From G963665495 sp963667575 (GTDB lineage Bacteria; Desulfobacterota; Desulfovibrionia; Desulfovibrionales; Desulfovibrionaceae), in assembly GCA_963667575.2 (NCBI GenBank), contig CAXXHY010000056.1, forward strand, positions 124,001-188,000: a stretch of 64,000 nt of DNA, in the 5' to 3' direction. Position numbers and translations under genes: made by a program. The notes beneath the pieces are model-generated. The model made no database searches and was not told the origin of the DNA. It was given only the letters and a program-made list of their open reading frames with translations. Position 1 is the stretch's first letter. Each line of letters starts with the position of its first letter. This document shows positions 1-8,591 of this stretch, piece after piece.

Positions 1-137
1 TGCGTGGGATTTTCCGTCTGACGATTAAATCCATCGGATGCACTTGTTGGCTGCGACCAGGCTGCCGTTGCCTGGGAAGCACCCGCCAGAACGAGAAGCA
101 AGCCGGCCAGAATGAATAATAGTAGCGTTTTTTTCAT
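1..137 (-). CDS. Exported protein, N-terminal fragment (cut by window edge)
   Basis: Only the first 45 codons lie in the window. The ATG at 137 opens a clear Sec signal peptide: MKKT, then a hydrophobic core LLLFILAGLLLVLAGAS, then an Ala-rich cleavage region (QATAA) at about residue 28. The mature part begins WSQPTSASDG and runs off the left edge, so function cannot be assigned. A purine-rich GGATC stretch lies just upstream of the ATG. Confidence 0.6.
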   Translation of the reverse strand, partial: MKKTLLLFILAGLLLVLAGASQATAAWSQPTSASDGFNRQTENPT

Positions 138-249
138 GATCCTTACCCGCATATTCCGATACATTGCTGCCGGAACAGAGATCTCGCCCAAAGGCAGGAA
201 AAACGGAAACGGCGGTTGCATTTGAGCGCGCATCACTGGCGCCGGTTGG

Positions 250-648
250 TTACTCTATCAAGCCCAGATTGCGAAGCAGATGAAGGAACATATGCTTATC
301 AATGGGCTTGGGTATATAAGACGTCGCCCCGCCCTTGTAATAGGCTTCGACAACATTTCTGGGATCATCCAAAGCAGTTATCATGACGACTTTAGCCTCA
401 TTGGGCCCCCGCAAACCACGCTCTTTTTCAATGCCGCGAATAATTTTCAAGGCTTCCTGCCCGTCCATCTCCGGCATCATGATATCGAGGCAAATAAGCT
501 CATAAGGAGACTTGGCCTCGAGCGCGGCCTTAAAGGCGTCTACAGCTTCCAACCCATTCATGGCCATATCACAATCGCCATAAGGGGCTAAAATTGTTTG
601 TAGTAATTTCCGGCTAGTAAAATCATCCTCAACAATCAAAATCTTCAT
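250..648 (-). CDS. Stand-alone CheY-like response regulator
   Basis: A 132-residue single receiver domain with no output domain. It shows the acidic pair D8/D9, the phospho-acceptor D55 in LDIMMPEMDG, the T/A switch region (MITALDD) and the conserved Lys in the PKPID motif near the end. The start at 648 is chosen because GAGGAGG lies directly upstream and the receiver fold begins at MKILIVEDD; a longer open frame upstream is not needed. The gene stands alone between an exported protein and a divergent membrane protein. It would pass phosphate or act by protein contact, as CheY-type receivers do; no cognate kinase is identified, although a hybrid kinase lies 0.9 kb away. Confidence 0.88.
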   Translation of the reverse strand: MKILIVEDDFTSRKLLQTILAPYGDCDMAMNGLEAVDAFKAALEAKSPYELICLDIMMPEMDGQEALKIIRGIEKERGLRGPNEAKVVMITALDDPRNVVEAYYKGGATSYIPKPIDKHMFLHLLRNLGLIE

Positions 649-815
649 TCGCACCTCCTCAACAAACACCGATAAGAGCCCCTGCAGACAACAGGCGTCA
701 TTTCTTAGTATCAAAAAACAAATCCAAAAGGAACTTTTTTCCTTGAACAATTCCGGAGTTAATGCCAACACCCTAGGCATCGGTCAAGATTCAATACGCC
801 AACCGCAAAGGCTTG

Positions 816-1316
816 ATGGACAACGTAACCAAACATATCGCACGGACGCAAAGCAAATGCGCCGTTACCGCCTGGATCATCGGCCTGCTCGCTGGTTTTG
901 TCCAAAGCTTTTATGGTGAAAGTCCGCTTCCTCCCGCCGTGCTCTCCCTGCTGGGCTCTGCCTTCGTCGGCATTGCCGGTGCTGCGGGGACCATGTGCGG
1001 CCTGCTCGTACGGGTCATAATCGCAGAATCCAGCAAACGAAAGAGCACCTGGGAAAGTGAAGAAATCATCAGTGCGCTCGTATTGGGGACCTTGTGCGGC
1101 AGTTTTCTTGGCTTTGTGGCCCTCCTGGTTTCCGGATACTGGAACCATGCCGCATATGGAGCCATCGCCGGTGCCTATGCCGGTGCTTTGCTCTGCACTT
1201 TGGTCAGCCGCGGCTCGGACATGCTCATCCAGTTGCTGACCGTGGTAAAAACACCTGACCTGGACGTTGAGGACCATCAGAAACGCCAGGAGCTCCCGCC
1301 GCCAGAAGACGATTGA
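816..1316 (+). CDS. Four-helix integral membrane protein of unknown function
   Basis: About 166 residues. Four hydrophobic segments are visible: AWIIGLLAGFVQSF, the Ala/Gly-rich stretch around VLSLLGSAFVGIAGAAG into LLVRVII, ALVLGTLCGSFLGFVALLVSGYW, and AAYGAIAGAYAGALLCTL. The tail is charged (EDHQKRQELPPPEDD). Small-residue packing (GxxxG/AxxxA) is prominent in helices 2 and 4. The ATG at 816 is preferred over an adjacent TTG at 813; an AAGG lies just upstream. No family is recognised. Confidence 0.6.
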   Translation: MDNVTKHIARTQSKCAVTAWIIGLLAGFVQSFYGESPLPPAVLSLLGSAFVGIAGAAGTMCGLLVRVIIAESSKRKSTWESEEIISALVLGTLCGSFLGFVALLVSGYWNHAAYGAIAGAYAGALLCTLVSRGSDMLIQLLTVVKTPDLDVEDHQKRQELPPPEDD

Positions 1317-1521
1317 TCTGCTGGATTATCCCTTTGCCCTCTCCGACTGTTGTTTTTGGGAAAATCCTTCTTCTCCAAATATCCACGTTTAGAAATCGCA
1401 ACTACAACTTTGTTTTTATCAGTATTTTCTGGACAAAAACAAGAAATCATGTATAGTTATAGGCTGTAATAATCGACAACTGACACACGCGATGGCGTGT
1501 TCCGACTCCAGGTTGTTGCAC

Positions 1522-4500
1522 ATGAAGATAAAACTCACTTGGTTTCTGATCAACTTTCTTGCCATTGCTTGTTTGCTCATTTTTACGGTATCGCCTGAGA
1601 CGTGCATTGCCTCTCGTTCTCCTAATATTCTGGTTCTCCATTCCTATCATCAGGGTTTCCTGTGGACGGACAACATCACGCGGGGAATTCTCAATATTTT
1701 TCAAACACAATCCGTTCCTCCCGACATCCATTGGGAATATCTGGACACCAAACGCCACCCTTTGAATAATTCGGCGGATTATCTGGAGCGCATGCTCCTC
1801 AGCAAATACGCACAAAACAAATTTGATGTGATCATTGTCACGGACAACAATGCCCTTGCTTTGGTCACCGACCTCAATGACAACATTTTCAAAAATATTC
1901 CCATTGTATTTTGCGGAATAAACAACTTCGACGAAGCCATGCTCCACGGGCAACCGGACATTACTGGCATTGTTGAGGAACTGGACATCATCGGTACGAT
2001 AGAACTGGCCGAAAAAGTCATGCCTCAATTGACTCACCTGGTTGCCATTTCAGACATTACGCCCACCGGACAAGCCAATACCGCCCTGTTCAGAAAAGCA
2101 TTGGATACCTACGAGGGAAGTCTGCATTTTGAATTATTGGACGACATTTCCACGGAGGAACTCAGCAACAAGCTGGGCAGCTACCCGGATAGCACAGGAC
2201 TCCTGGTCTTTACTTTTCACAAGGATAACCAGGATCATTTGTACTCCATCCAGGAATATCTGAATCTTATCCAGCAAAGCTGCCAGCTCCCCATCTTTTC
2301 ATTCTGGAACCACTACCTCGGGCACGGCGTTCTCGGCGGCAGCATGGTATACGGAGTCCTGCAAGGCGAGCAGGCAGCCAGAATGGCACTGAAAATTCTT
2401 CATGGGACTCCGGCGAACGCCATTCCCATTCAACGGGTCAGCCCCAATGTGCCTATTTTCGACTACAATCAATTGATCCGGCTTGATATAGATATGGATC
2501 ACCTGCCCCAGGGCAGTCTTATTTTTTTCAAACCGCAGTCCCTCTATGCGAGCTATAAGCATGAAATCTGGAGTGCCGCAGCCGCGCTTGCCGTGCTTAT
2601 CGCTGCAGTCGTTATTTTGAGTATCAACATTCTCCACAGGCGAAAAATTGAAAAGGAATTGCGCTCCAGCAGAAGTTATCTGGAAATCACTTTGAACAGC
2701 ATCGGGGACGCCGTCATCGCCACGAATACTGCCGGAGAAATTACCCGGATGAACCCTGTGGCGGAAAAGCTTACAGCCTGGCCTTTAGAAGCCGCTCTTG
2801 GGCGAAAAATGCAGCAGGTATTCAAAATTCTCGACGGCAGCACCAACCAACCGGCGCCCAATCCTGTAGACCAGGTCCTGTCATTGGGGACCAACGTGGA
2901 ACTTTCGAACAATACCATCCTGTCCGCGAGGGACGGCAAGCAGTATCAAATTGCCGATAGCGCCGCTCCCATCTTTGATGAAAACAACGTCATTCGCGGC
3001 GTTGTCCTGGTATTCCGGGACATCAGCGAGGAATATCAACACCGGCAGCAGCTGCGTCTGAACGAGCAGATGCTCCAGACATCCCAAAGGCTCGCCAAAA
3101 TCGGCGGCTGGGAATTGCACCTGGATTCCCAGCATGTTTTCTGGACCGATGAAAGCTACAAAATACACGGTCTCCAAAGAGAGGAAAGCGGGCTTCAGGC
3201 TCCGGTTCCTCTCGACAGATTGCTTTCCTGTTATACTGCTCAGGACTTTCAGACCATAACCGCGGCGTTGCAAGACTGCATAAAAATAGGAACCCCCTAT
3301 GACCTGGTGCTTCCTTTCACTGATCTTGGAGGGAAACAATTATGGATACGCACCACTGCTGAAGCCGTTTATGAAAATGGAAAGATCGTTAAAATTATTG
3401 GGAATATAATGGATGTTACCGAGCAACAGCAGTCTGCCCGTGAACTCATTGCGGCCAAAGAAGGAGCAGAGGCGGCCAACATGGCCAAGTCTGAATTTCT
3501 GGCTAACATGAGCCACGAACTACGCACCCCGATAAACGGCATCCTCGGCATGCTGCAACTGCTGCGTACGACCAATCTGGATCAGGAACAGGAAGAGTAT
3601 GTGACCACCGGAATCCAATCTTCAAAAAGACTGACCAATCTGCTGTCCGATATCCTGGATCTTTCCAAAGTGGAGGCCGGCAAACTCGGAATTACTAACG
3701 TGGCTTTTGATTTGCGTGATGCATTCTTCCAAATTCATGAACTGTTTTCTCCCAGCGCCCGAGAGGGGAAGATAGAATTCGTCTATTACATCGACCCGGA
3801 GGTCCCGCCCCTGCTGCTTGGAGACCAGGCCCGCCTGCACCAGATCTTCAACAACCTCATTGGAAACGCTTTCAAATTCACTTCCAGCGGACGGGTGGAA
3901 TTTTCCGCCCATTGTATCCAGGCAATCCAGGACCAATCCTACCGAATCCTTTTCCTTGTCACAGATACGGGCATCGGTATTCCGGAGGACAAATATGACC
4001 AGCTTTTTGAAAAATTCTCGCAATTGAGCCATGGATTCACACGCCAGGCCCAGGGAGCCGGGCTGGGGCTGTCCATCTGCAAGTCGCTGATTCACCGTAT
4101 GGGGGGAGCTCTGTGCGTAGAAAGTACGTTCGGCATGGGAACAACGTTTCACTTCAGCCTGCCCTTTGAGGCACGTTCACCAATCCAGGCGGCCGAAACC
4201 CAACCGGACTCTCCCTTGCAAGACGAAGACATTCCCCTCAAAATACTGGTCGCCGAAGATGACAGGGTCAATCAATTCACCTTGATGAAGCAGCTGGGAA
4301 AAAACAATTGCAATGTTTTGGCAGTGGACAACGGCACGAAAGCGCTCGAGGCCCTGCAAAATGACACGTTCGACCTTATTCTGATGGATATTCAGATGCC
4401 CGAGATGGACGGCGTTACCACCACCGAAGCCATACGCCAAGGAAAAGCGGGCCAGAAAAACTCCAGCATACCGATTGTGGCGCTAACGGCCTATGCCATG

Positions 4501-4650
4501 GATGGAGACCGTACGCGCTTTCTTGAGGCCGGCATGGACGAGTATCTCGCCAAGCCCGTGAGCATGGCGGATCTGAAAAAAATGCTTCAATGGGGACGAA
4601 ATAAAAAAAAGGGAGACCAGAGGGTCTCCCTTATAGATACGCAATCGTAA
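1522..4650 (+). CDS. Membrane hybrid sensor histidine kinase with ABC-type substrate-binding sensor
   Basis: About 1042 residues. Layout: signal peptide, then a periplasmic region like the ABC_sub_bind family (opening ILVLHSYHQGFLWTDNITRG) to about residue 340; one transmembrane helix (AAAALAVLIAAVVILSI); a PAS domain (EITLNSIGDAVIATNT); a second PAS_3-like domain (LAKIGGWELH); HisKA with phospho-acceptor H665 in MSHELRTP; HATPase_c with the DTGIGIP and GAGLGLSI boxes; and a C-terminal receiver with D956 in LMDIQMPEMDG. It should sense a periplasmic solute and relay phosphate His to Asp. The ATG at 1522 gives the most typical signal peptide (MKIKLTWFLINFLAIACLL); an in-frame ATG at 1492 is possible. 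No output partner is adjacent. Confidence 0.9.
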   Translation: MKIKLTWFLINFLAIACLLIFTVSPETCIASRSPNILVLHSYHQGFLWTDNITRGILNIFQTQSVPPDIHWEYLDTKRHPLNNSADYLERMLLSKYAQNKFDVIIVTDNNALALVTDLNDNIFKNIPIVFCGINNFDEAMLHGQPDITGIVEELDIIGTIELAEKVMPQLTHLVAISDITPTGQANTALFRKALDTYEGSLHFELLDDISTEELSNKLGSYPDSTGLLVFTFHKDNQDHLYSIQEYLNLIQQSCQLPIFSFWNHYLGHGVLGGSMVYGVLQGEQAARMALKILHGTPANAIPIQRVSPNVPIFDYNQLIRLDIDMDHLPQGSLIFFKPQSLYASYKHEIWSAAAALAVLIAAVVILSINILHRRKIEKELRSSRSYLEITLNSIGDAVIATNTAGEITRMNPVAEKLTAWPLEAALGRKMQQVFKILDGSTNQPAPNPVDQVLSLGTNVELSNNTILSARDGKQYQIADSAAPIFDENNVIRGVVLVFRDISEEYQHRQQLRLNEQMLQTSQRLAKIGGWELHLDSQHVFWTDESYKIHGLQREESGLQAPVPLDRLLSCYTAQDFQTITAALQDCIKIGTPYDLVLPFTDLGGKQLWIRTTAEAVYENGKIVKIIGNIMDVTEQQQSARELIAAKEGAEAANMAKSEFLANMSHELRTPINGILGMLQLLRTTNLDQEQEEYVTTGIQSSKRLTNLLSDILDLSKVEAGKLGITNVAFDLRDAFFQIHELFSPSAREGKIEFVYYIDPEVPPLLLGDQARLHQIFNNLIGNAFKFTSSGRVEFSAHCIQAIQDQSYRILFLVTDTGIGIPEDKYDQLFEKFSQLSHGFTRQAQGAGLGLSICKSLIHRMGGALCVESTFGMGTTFHFSLPFEARSPIQAAETQPDSPLQDEDIPLKILVAEDDRVNQFTLMKQLGKNNCNVLAVDNGTKALEALQNDTFDLILMDIQMPEMDGVTTTEAIRQGKAGQKNSSIPIVALTAYAMDGDRTRFLEAGMDEYLAKPVSMADLKKMLQWGRNKKKGDQRVSLIDTQS
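4603..4630 (-). terminator. Rho-independent terminator of ppaC
   Basis: A perfect 8-bp stem GGGAGACC/GGTCTCCC (4611-4618 and 4623-4630) with a 4-nt loop is followed, on the minus strand, by eight T residues (plus-strand A-tract 4603-4610). It lies inside the last codons of the convergent kinase gene, so one sequence is both coding and terminator. Confidence 0.85.
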
Positions 4651-4654
4651 AAGC

Positions 4655-5572
4655 TTATTTGAAAGCTTTTTCGAAATTGGGAACAACCTGTTTTTTGCGG
4701 CTCATAACGCCGTCCAGCCAAACGGACTTGTCGCCGGGAGCCTTGCCGAAGGCTTTTTCCACAACGGAAGGATCGTCGGAAACGATCAGCATTTCAGAGC
4801 CTTCTTTCATGATGTCGGTCAGCAGCAGGAAAACACTGTGGCGGCCTTCGCCCTTGACCTTCTGAATTTCTGCGTACAGGCCATCTTTGACGGGTTCCAG
4901 AATGGACAGGTCAACAACTTCCAGCTGGCCGATGCCAACTTTGTTGCCGTTCATGTCGAAATCTTTGAAATCGCGGAAAACGAGGTCGTTCATGGAAGCG
5001 CCGTCAACAGCGGATTTCACTTTGAACATCTCCATGCCCAGAGCCATTACATCAGAGATACCGGCAATGGAGGCCAGGTCTTCAACGGCCTTTTTGTCGG
5101 AATCGGTGCAGGTAACGGACTTGAACATTACGGTGTCGCTCAGAATGGCGCAGCACATGGCTCCGGCGATGCCTTTGGGAATCTCGATGCCAGCGAACTT
5201 GTACATGCTGTGCAGCACGGTGCAGGTGCAGCCTACGGGCCATACCCACATTTCAAGAGGATTCGGAGTGGTAACATCGCCCAGCTTGTGGTGATCCACG
5301 ATGGCCACGATCTCGGCGTCTTTCAGATCGTCCGGGCTCTGAGCCAGGTCAGAGTGGTCTACGAGCATGACTTTCTGGCCGGCAACGGAAGTGCAGACTT
5401 CAGGAGCGGTAAGGCCGAACTTTTCCAGAACAAAAGCAGACTCGGGGTTCACTTCACCCATGGCGATGGGCTTGGCGTCTTTTCCCTGCTTTGTGGACAG
5501 ATCAGCAAGGGCAATGGCGGATACGATGGTGTCGGTATCAGGGCTTTTGTGCCCATAGACCAAAATTGACAT
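4655..5572 (-). CDS. ppaC: Manganese-dependent inorganic pyrophosphatase (family II)
   Basis: Hydrolyses cytosolic pyrophosphate to two phosphates, pulling biosynthetic reactions forward. The 305-residue length matches family II enzymes. Visible metal-site motifs are GHKSPDTD near residue 7 and DHH in IVDHHKLG, both diagnostic of DHH-type phosphoesterases; the C-terminal DHHA2 part ends with the typical RKKQVVP stretch. The start at 5572 is chosen because AGGAGG lies 8 bases upstream and the family begins M(S)ILVYGHKSPD. It appears monocistronic and ends in its own hairpin. Confidence 0.95.
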   Translation of the reverse strand: MSILVYGHKSPDTDTIVSAIALADLSTKQGKDAKPIAMGEVNPESAFVLEKFGLTAPEVCTSVAGQKVMLVDHSDLAQSPDDLKDAEIVAIVDHHKLGDVTTPNPLEMWVWPVGCTCTVLHSMYKFAGIEIPKGIAGAMCCAILSDTVMFKSVTCTDSDKKAVEDLASIAGISDVMALGMEMFKVKSAVDGASMNDLVFRDFKDFDMNGNKVGIGQLEVVDLSILEPVKDGLYAEIQKVKGEGRHSVFLLLTDIMKEGSEMLIVSDDPSVVEKAFGKAPGDKSVWLDGVMSRKKQVVPNFEKAFK

Positions 5573-5942
5573 GCGAAACCTCCTAAAACTGAGTTTTTGT
5601 TTTTCCAACGGGTGTAATATGTGATGCGGTCACCACCGCTTATCACCAAAATCAACGAGCCCTTTGATACGCCCGAAAGCGACGTGATCAGGCTTGAACA
5701 AACGTTTGTGCCAAATAGCACAAACGTGCACAACTGCCAAGCTGTTTCATGCACCAATACCGAGCAATCAAATGGATTCGCATCCAAAATGAAACGGTAC
5801 GGCCACCCGTTGGAGCCTCTATCTACTCGTCATTTTAAGAAAAATTATTCCAGGACCAGCCCGATGACATTTTTTTGCGCCGGTCGGCACCTGGAAAGCC
5901 AAAGAATAGTTTTTTTCAGCCGCATTCCATTTTTTAGGCTGC
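5573..5942. other. Non-coding stretch between greA terminator and ppaC start
   Basis: No supported gene is seen. It must hold the ppaC promoter on the minus strand. Open frames here overlap ppaC or greA and have no ribosome-binding site or family similarity. Confidence 0.5.
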
Positions 5943-5972
5943 AAAAAAGGCTGCCGGTTCGACCCGGCAGCC
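5943..5972 (-). terminator. Rho-independent terminator of greA
   Basis: A 9-bp GC-rich stem GGCTGCCGG/CCGGCAGCC (5949-5957 and 5964-5972) with a 6-nt loop, followed on the minus strand by six T residues, 31 bases past the greA stop codon. Confidence 0.9.
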
Positions 5973-6003
5973 TGACATACCCAAAAAATAAAAAGCAGCT
6001 GCG

Positions 6004-6492
6004 CTATTTGGCCGGATTGGATCCCAAGAATTCCACAGAAATAATTTCGTACTCAACTCTGCCGCCAGGTGCGTTGACCACAACTTCATCGCCAACCTGC
6101 TTGCCCAGCAAAGCTTTGGCCACGGGAGAAAGAATGGAAATGCTGCCGTTTTTGTAATCAGCCTCATCCGGGCCCAGCAAGGTGTATTTTTTCTGCGCGC
6201 CGCTATCCAGATCTTCAATGGCCACAGTGGCACCAAAAGTTACCTTATCGCCATCCAGCTTGTTCAAGTCAATTACAGTAAACTGGGGCATCCGCGATTC
6301 GATGTAACCGATCTTGGCTTCGAGCATGCCCTGACGTTCGCGAGCAGCGTCATACCCGGCATTTTCTTTCAAATCGCCTTCTTCCCGAGCTTCTTTAATC
6401 GCTTGGATGACCTCCGGACGTGCCTTTTTAAGTTCGTCCAGCTCCTTTTTCACCTTTTCAAAACCTTCAACCGAAATGGGGATACTGCTCAT
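6004..6492 (-). CDS. greA: Transcription elongation factor GreA
   Basis: Binds the secondary channel of host RNA polymerase and stimulates cleavage of backtracked transcripts. At 162 residues it has the normal length. The N-terminal coiled coil carries the tip motif EAREEGDLKENAGYDAARE with its acidic Asp/Glu pair, and the C-terminal FKBP-like domain follows (ILSPVAKALLGKQVGDEVVVNAP). The ATG at 6492 is chosen because a GGTGAGGA site precedes it and the family starts at this point. A strong terminator follows. Confidence 0.96.
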   Translation of the reverse strand: MSSIPISVEGFEKVKKELDELKKARPEVIQAIKEAREEGDLKENAGYDAARERQGMLEAKIGYIESRMPQFTVIDLNKLDGDKVTFGATVAIEDLDSGAQKKYTLLGPDEADYKNGSISILSPVAKALLGKQVGDEVVVNAPGGRVEYEIISVEFLGSNPAK

Positions 6493-6969
6493 AGTTAATT
6501 CCTCACCTTGACTCAGCGCCATATTTTTTGTGCCGTCAAAGAGGAAGCACTCTCTGGCGGCACACCTTTTACTGCGAAGCAAAAAAATTGGATAAGGCAT
6601 AGCCCACCAAGGGTCAAGTCCCAGCGCAAATTGATTTTGACTTGACAACACCATGAAGGCCCCTTTCACCTTATCAACCCATGACTTTTAAAAATTTCCA
6701 ACTTATACTTAAATAAAAAATACGCAAAAAAAATGTAAAAAAAGAGCAAGCAGACTTGATGCGTTCTTAACTGCCCTGTATCTGTCGTTTACATCCAATG
6801 GCAACCATTGTTGCCTTCGGACGACAGGCTCATGGCAACGGCCTCACCGAAAAACTGGGAACCTGCCCATGACTCCCAGCACCGGAATGAATCCGCTCCT
6901 GCCTTCAGTCCGGGAAATGCCTAACGTTTTGACCATAGTAACTACAGGCTACAACACAAGGAGAAGACC
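6493..6969. promoter_or_regulatory. Divergent intergenic region with a structured inverted repeat
   Basis: Holds the divergent upstream regions of greA and the exported-protein gene; no gene is seen. An inverted repeat CTGTCGT (6782-6788) / ACGACAG (6831-6837) encloses a smaller palindrome CAATGG-CAA-CCATTG, suggesting a folded leader in the plus-strand transcript. Family unknown. Confidence 0.35.
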
Positions 6970-7662
6970 ATGCGCTTTTTCAACTGGAAACAACCACACA
7001 AAATGTTCATCATAGGACTCATGGTGATGAGTCTGGTCTTGGATGGATCATTCCTGTTGCTTCCATTGGCGACCGCCAACAATCTGGCCTATGCCCAGAA
7101 TCGCAACGACAATCCTCAGGATCAATTCAAAAAAAAAGGTAACAACCGTCCCCAGGCTCCAGGGAAAAACACCCCCGGACGCGAACAGGCCCGTCAGGGC
7201 AATCGCCCGGGCAATGTTTCTCCCAATGTGCAACGCAAGCCCCAGCAGCAGCCGGGCAACAGATCCGGCATCGAGCGTAAACGCAACCCCAGCACTACGC
7301 CTCTGAGTCCGGACAAACTCGGTTATCCCGGCAAACCGGCGCATTACAAACGTCCGCCGGAACCGCCCCGCAAAAAACACCATCATCCTACTGGCCCCTA
7401 TTATGGCCACGGCAGACCCCTGCCCCCGCGTCCGAAGCATATCCATCCGCCTGTTGGACCGGGCCCCTGGCAGACAACCCCCTGGGCAGGCAGAGGTGTC
7501 TCTCCCTGGTGGTACGGACGCCCGTTCCTCTGGACAATGGGTGCTGCGGCAACCGCCACAGCCATTGCGGGAATCACCTATTACCTCATAAACGGCACCT
7601 ATTATCGTCCCTATGCGCAAGGACAGACCACCGTCTACGTGCAGGTGGAATCTCCGTATTAA
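6970..7662 (+). CDS. Exported Pro/Arg-rich protein, paralogue 1
   Basis: 230 residues. An N-terminal hydrophobic segment (FIIGLMVMSLVLDGSFLLLPLA) and the following ANNLAYAQ give a signal peptide or anchor. The middle is basic and low-complexity (Pro, Gln, Arg, His). The C-terminal 75 residues match the gene at 7916: a PGPW motif, SPWWYGRPFLW, a TATAIAGITYYLI hydrophobic segment, and YYRPYAQGQTTVYVQV. The end resembles YYRP...YVVV-PP surface domains (DUF6515-like), but this is only a visual likeness. AAGGAG lies just upstream of the ATG and a terminator follows. Confidence 0.65.
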   Translation: MRFFNWKQPHKMFIIGLMVMSLVLDGSFLLLPLATANNLAYAQNRNDNPQDQFKKKGNNRPQAPGKNTPGREQARQGNRPGNVSPNVQRKPQQQPGNRSGIERKRNPSTTPLSPDKLGYPGKPAHYKRPPEPPRKKHHHPTGPYYGHGRPLPPRPKHIHPPVGPGPWQTTPWAGRGVSPWWYGRPFLWTMGAAATATAIAGITYYLINGTYYRPYAQGQTTVYVQVESPY

Positions 7663-7711
7663 GGTTCCCGTTTTCAGCCGGGGCAATGCAGGCCACTGAT
7701 TAATCGCAAAC

Positions 7712-7746
7712 AAGCGGAGCGTTCGATACGGATGCTCCGCTTTTTT
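7712..7746 (+). terminator. Rho-independent terminator
   Basis: Stem AAGCGGAGC (7712-7720) / GCTCCGCTT (7734-7742) continuing into a run of six T residues (7741-7746), downstream of the first exported-protein gene. Confidence 0.85.
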
Positions 7747-7915
7747 GGTGCCGACACTGCCCTGCTTGACCATTATTTACAATAACCGCATGCATTTTTT
7801 AGATAAATTAATTATTTTTACAAACAAAAAACTTTCATCATTCAAGAAAGCATGGGATAATCGCAACAGTTTAGTTGATCCTCAGATCAGACCGAGGATC
7901 CCACAGGAGGAAACT

Positions 7916-8527
7916 ATGTGTATTACTGATCGGAAGCGTCCACTAAAGTGGTTTTTCATGAGTCTGGTTGTCATCAGCCTTGTCGCAGGCGGCTCGTTGC
8001 TGCAAATGCTCATCGGAACAGCCCCGGCGTACGCGCAGGATCAATCCAGAGGGCCTGGCGGAGGTCCTGGAGGAGGTCCTGGCGGTGGCCCCGGAGGAGG
8101 ACCGGGACAGCAATTCAACCAGGGGGGAGGCCCCCAGGGAGGACCAGGCTTCGGCCCGGGAATGCAGGGCGGAGGCGGCGGCCCTCGTGGTCCTGAATTC
8201 GGTCACCAGCGCGGACCCGGCGGAGACTTCGCCCAAGGTCCGGGACGTGGTCCTGGCTTCGCTCCGGGCATGCCGTTCATTCCACCGCGCCCGGCGTACA
8301 TTCGCCCACCTCAAGGCCCCGGCCCGTGGGCTGCCGGCCCGTGGCTGGGAGCTGGTCCCGCCCCCTGGTGGTTCGGTCGTTCTTTTTTATGGGACCTCAC
8401 GGCGACAGCCACTGCTACGGCCATCGCCGGAATCACCTACTATATCATAGACGGCCTGTTTTACCGGCCTTATAGCCAGAATTACACCACCGTCTATGTC
8501 CAGGTTCCCCCTCCCTATCCGTATTAA
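7916..8527 (+). CDS. Exported Gly/Pro-rich protein, paralogue 2
   Basis: 203 residues from the ATG at 7916, chosen because CACAGGAGG lies 6 bases upstream. It has a signal peptide or anchor (WFFMSLVVISLVAGGSLLQMLIG ... PAYAQ), a long GGPGGGPG-type repeat region (residues about 45-110), then the same C-terminal module as the preceding gene: PGPWAAGPW, APWWFGRSFLW, a TATATAIAGITYYII hydrophobic segment and YRPYSQNYTTVYVQVPPPY. The pair looks like a tandem duplication whose linker regions diverged in composition (Gly-rich here, Pro/Arg/Gln-rich there). A cell-envelope role is inferred. Confidence 0.65.
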   Translation: MCITDRKRPLKWFFMSLVVISLVAGGSLLQMLIGTAPAYAQDQSRGPGGGPGGGPGGGPGGGPGQQFNQGGGPQGGPGFGPGMQGGGGGPRGPEFGHQRGPGGDFAQGPGRGPGFAPGMPFIPPRPAYIRPPQGPGPWAAGPWLGAGPAPWWFGRSFLWDLTATATATAIAGITYYIIDGLFYRPYSQNYTTVYVQVPPPYPY

Positions 8528-8530
8528 TGC

Positions 8531-8564
8531 AAAAAACGAGGGCCGGTCAGACTGCCGGCCCTCG
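8531..8564 (-). terminator. Terminator for the minus-strand hydrolase operon (possibly bidirectional)
   Basis: A perfect 10-bp stem CGAGGGCCGG/CCGGCCCTCG (8537-8546 and 8555-8564). Six A residues at 8531-8536 become the T-tract for minus-strand transcripts ending from 8592. On the plus strand the following bases are only A/T-rich, so termination there would be weaker. Confidence 0.8.
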
Positions 8565-8591
8565 TAAATAAAAATATTCCACCGACTAGCG

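Noticed and set aside
5621..6157. Plus-strand frame of 178 residues
   Set aside because: It overlaps greA and its terminator and has no ribosome-binding site or similarity; it is a shadow frame.
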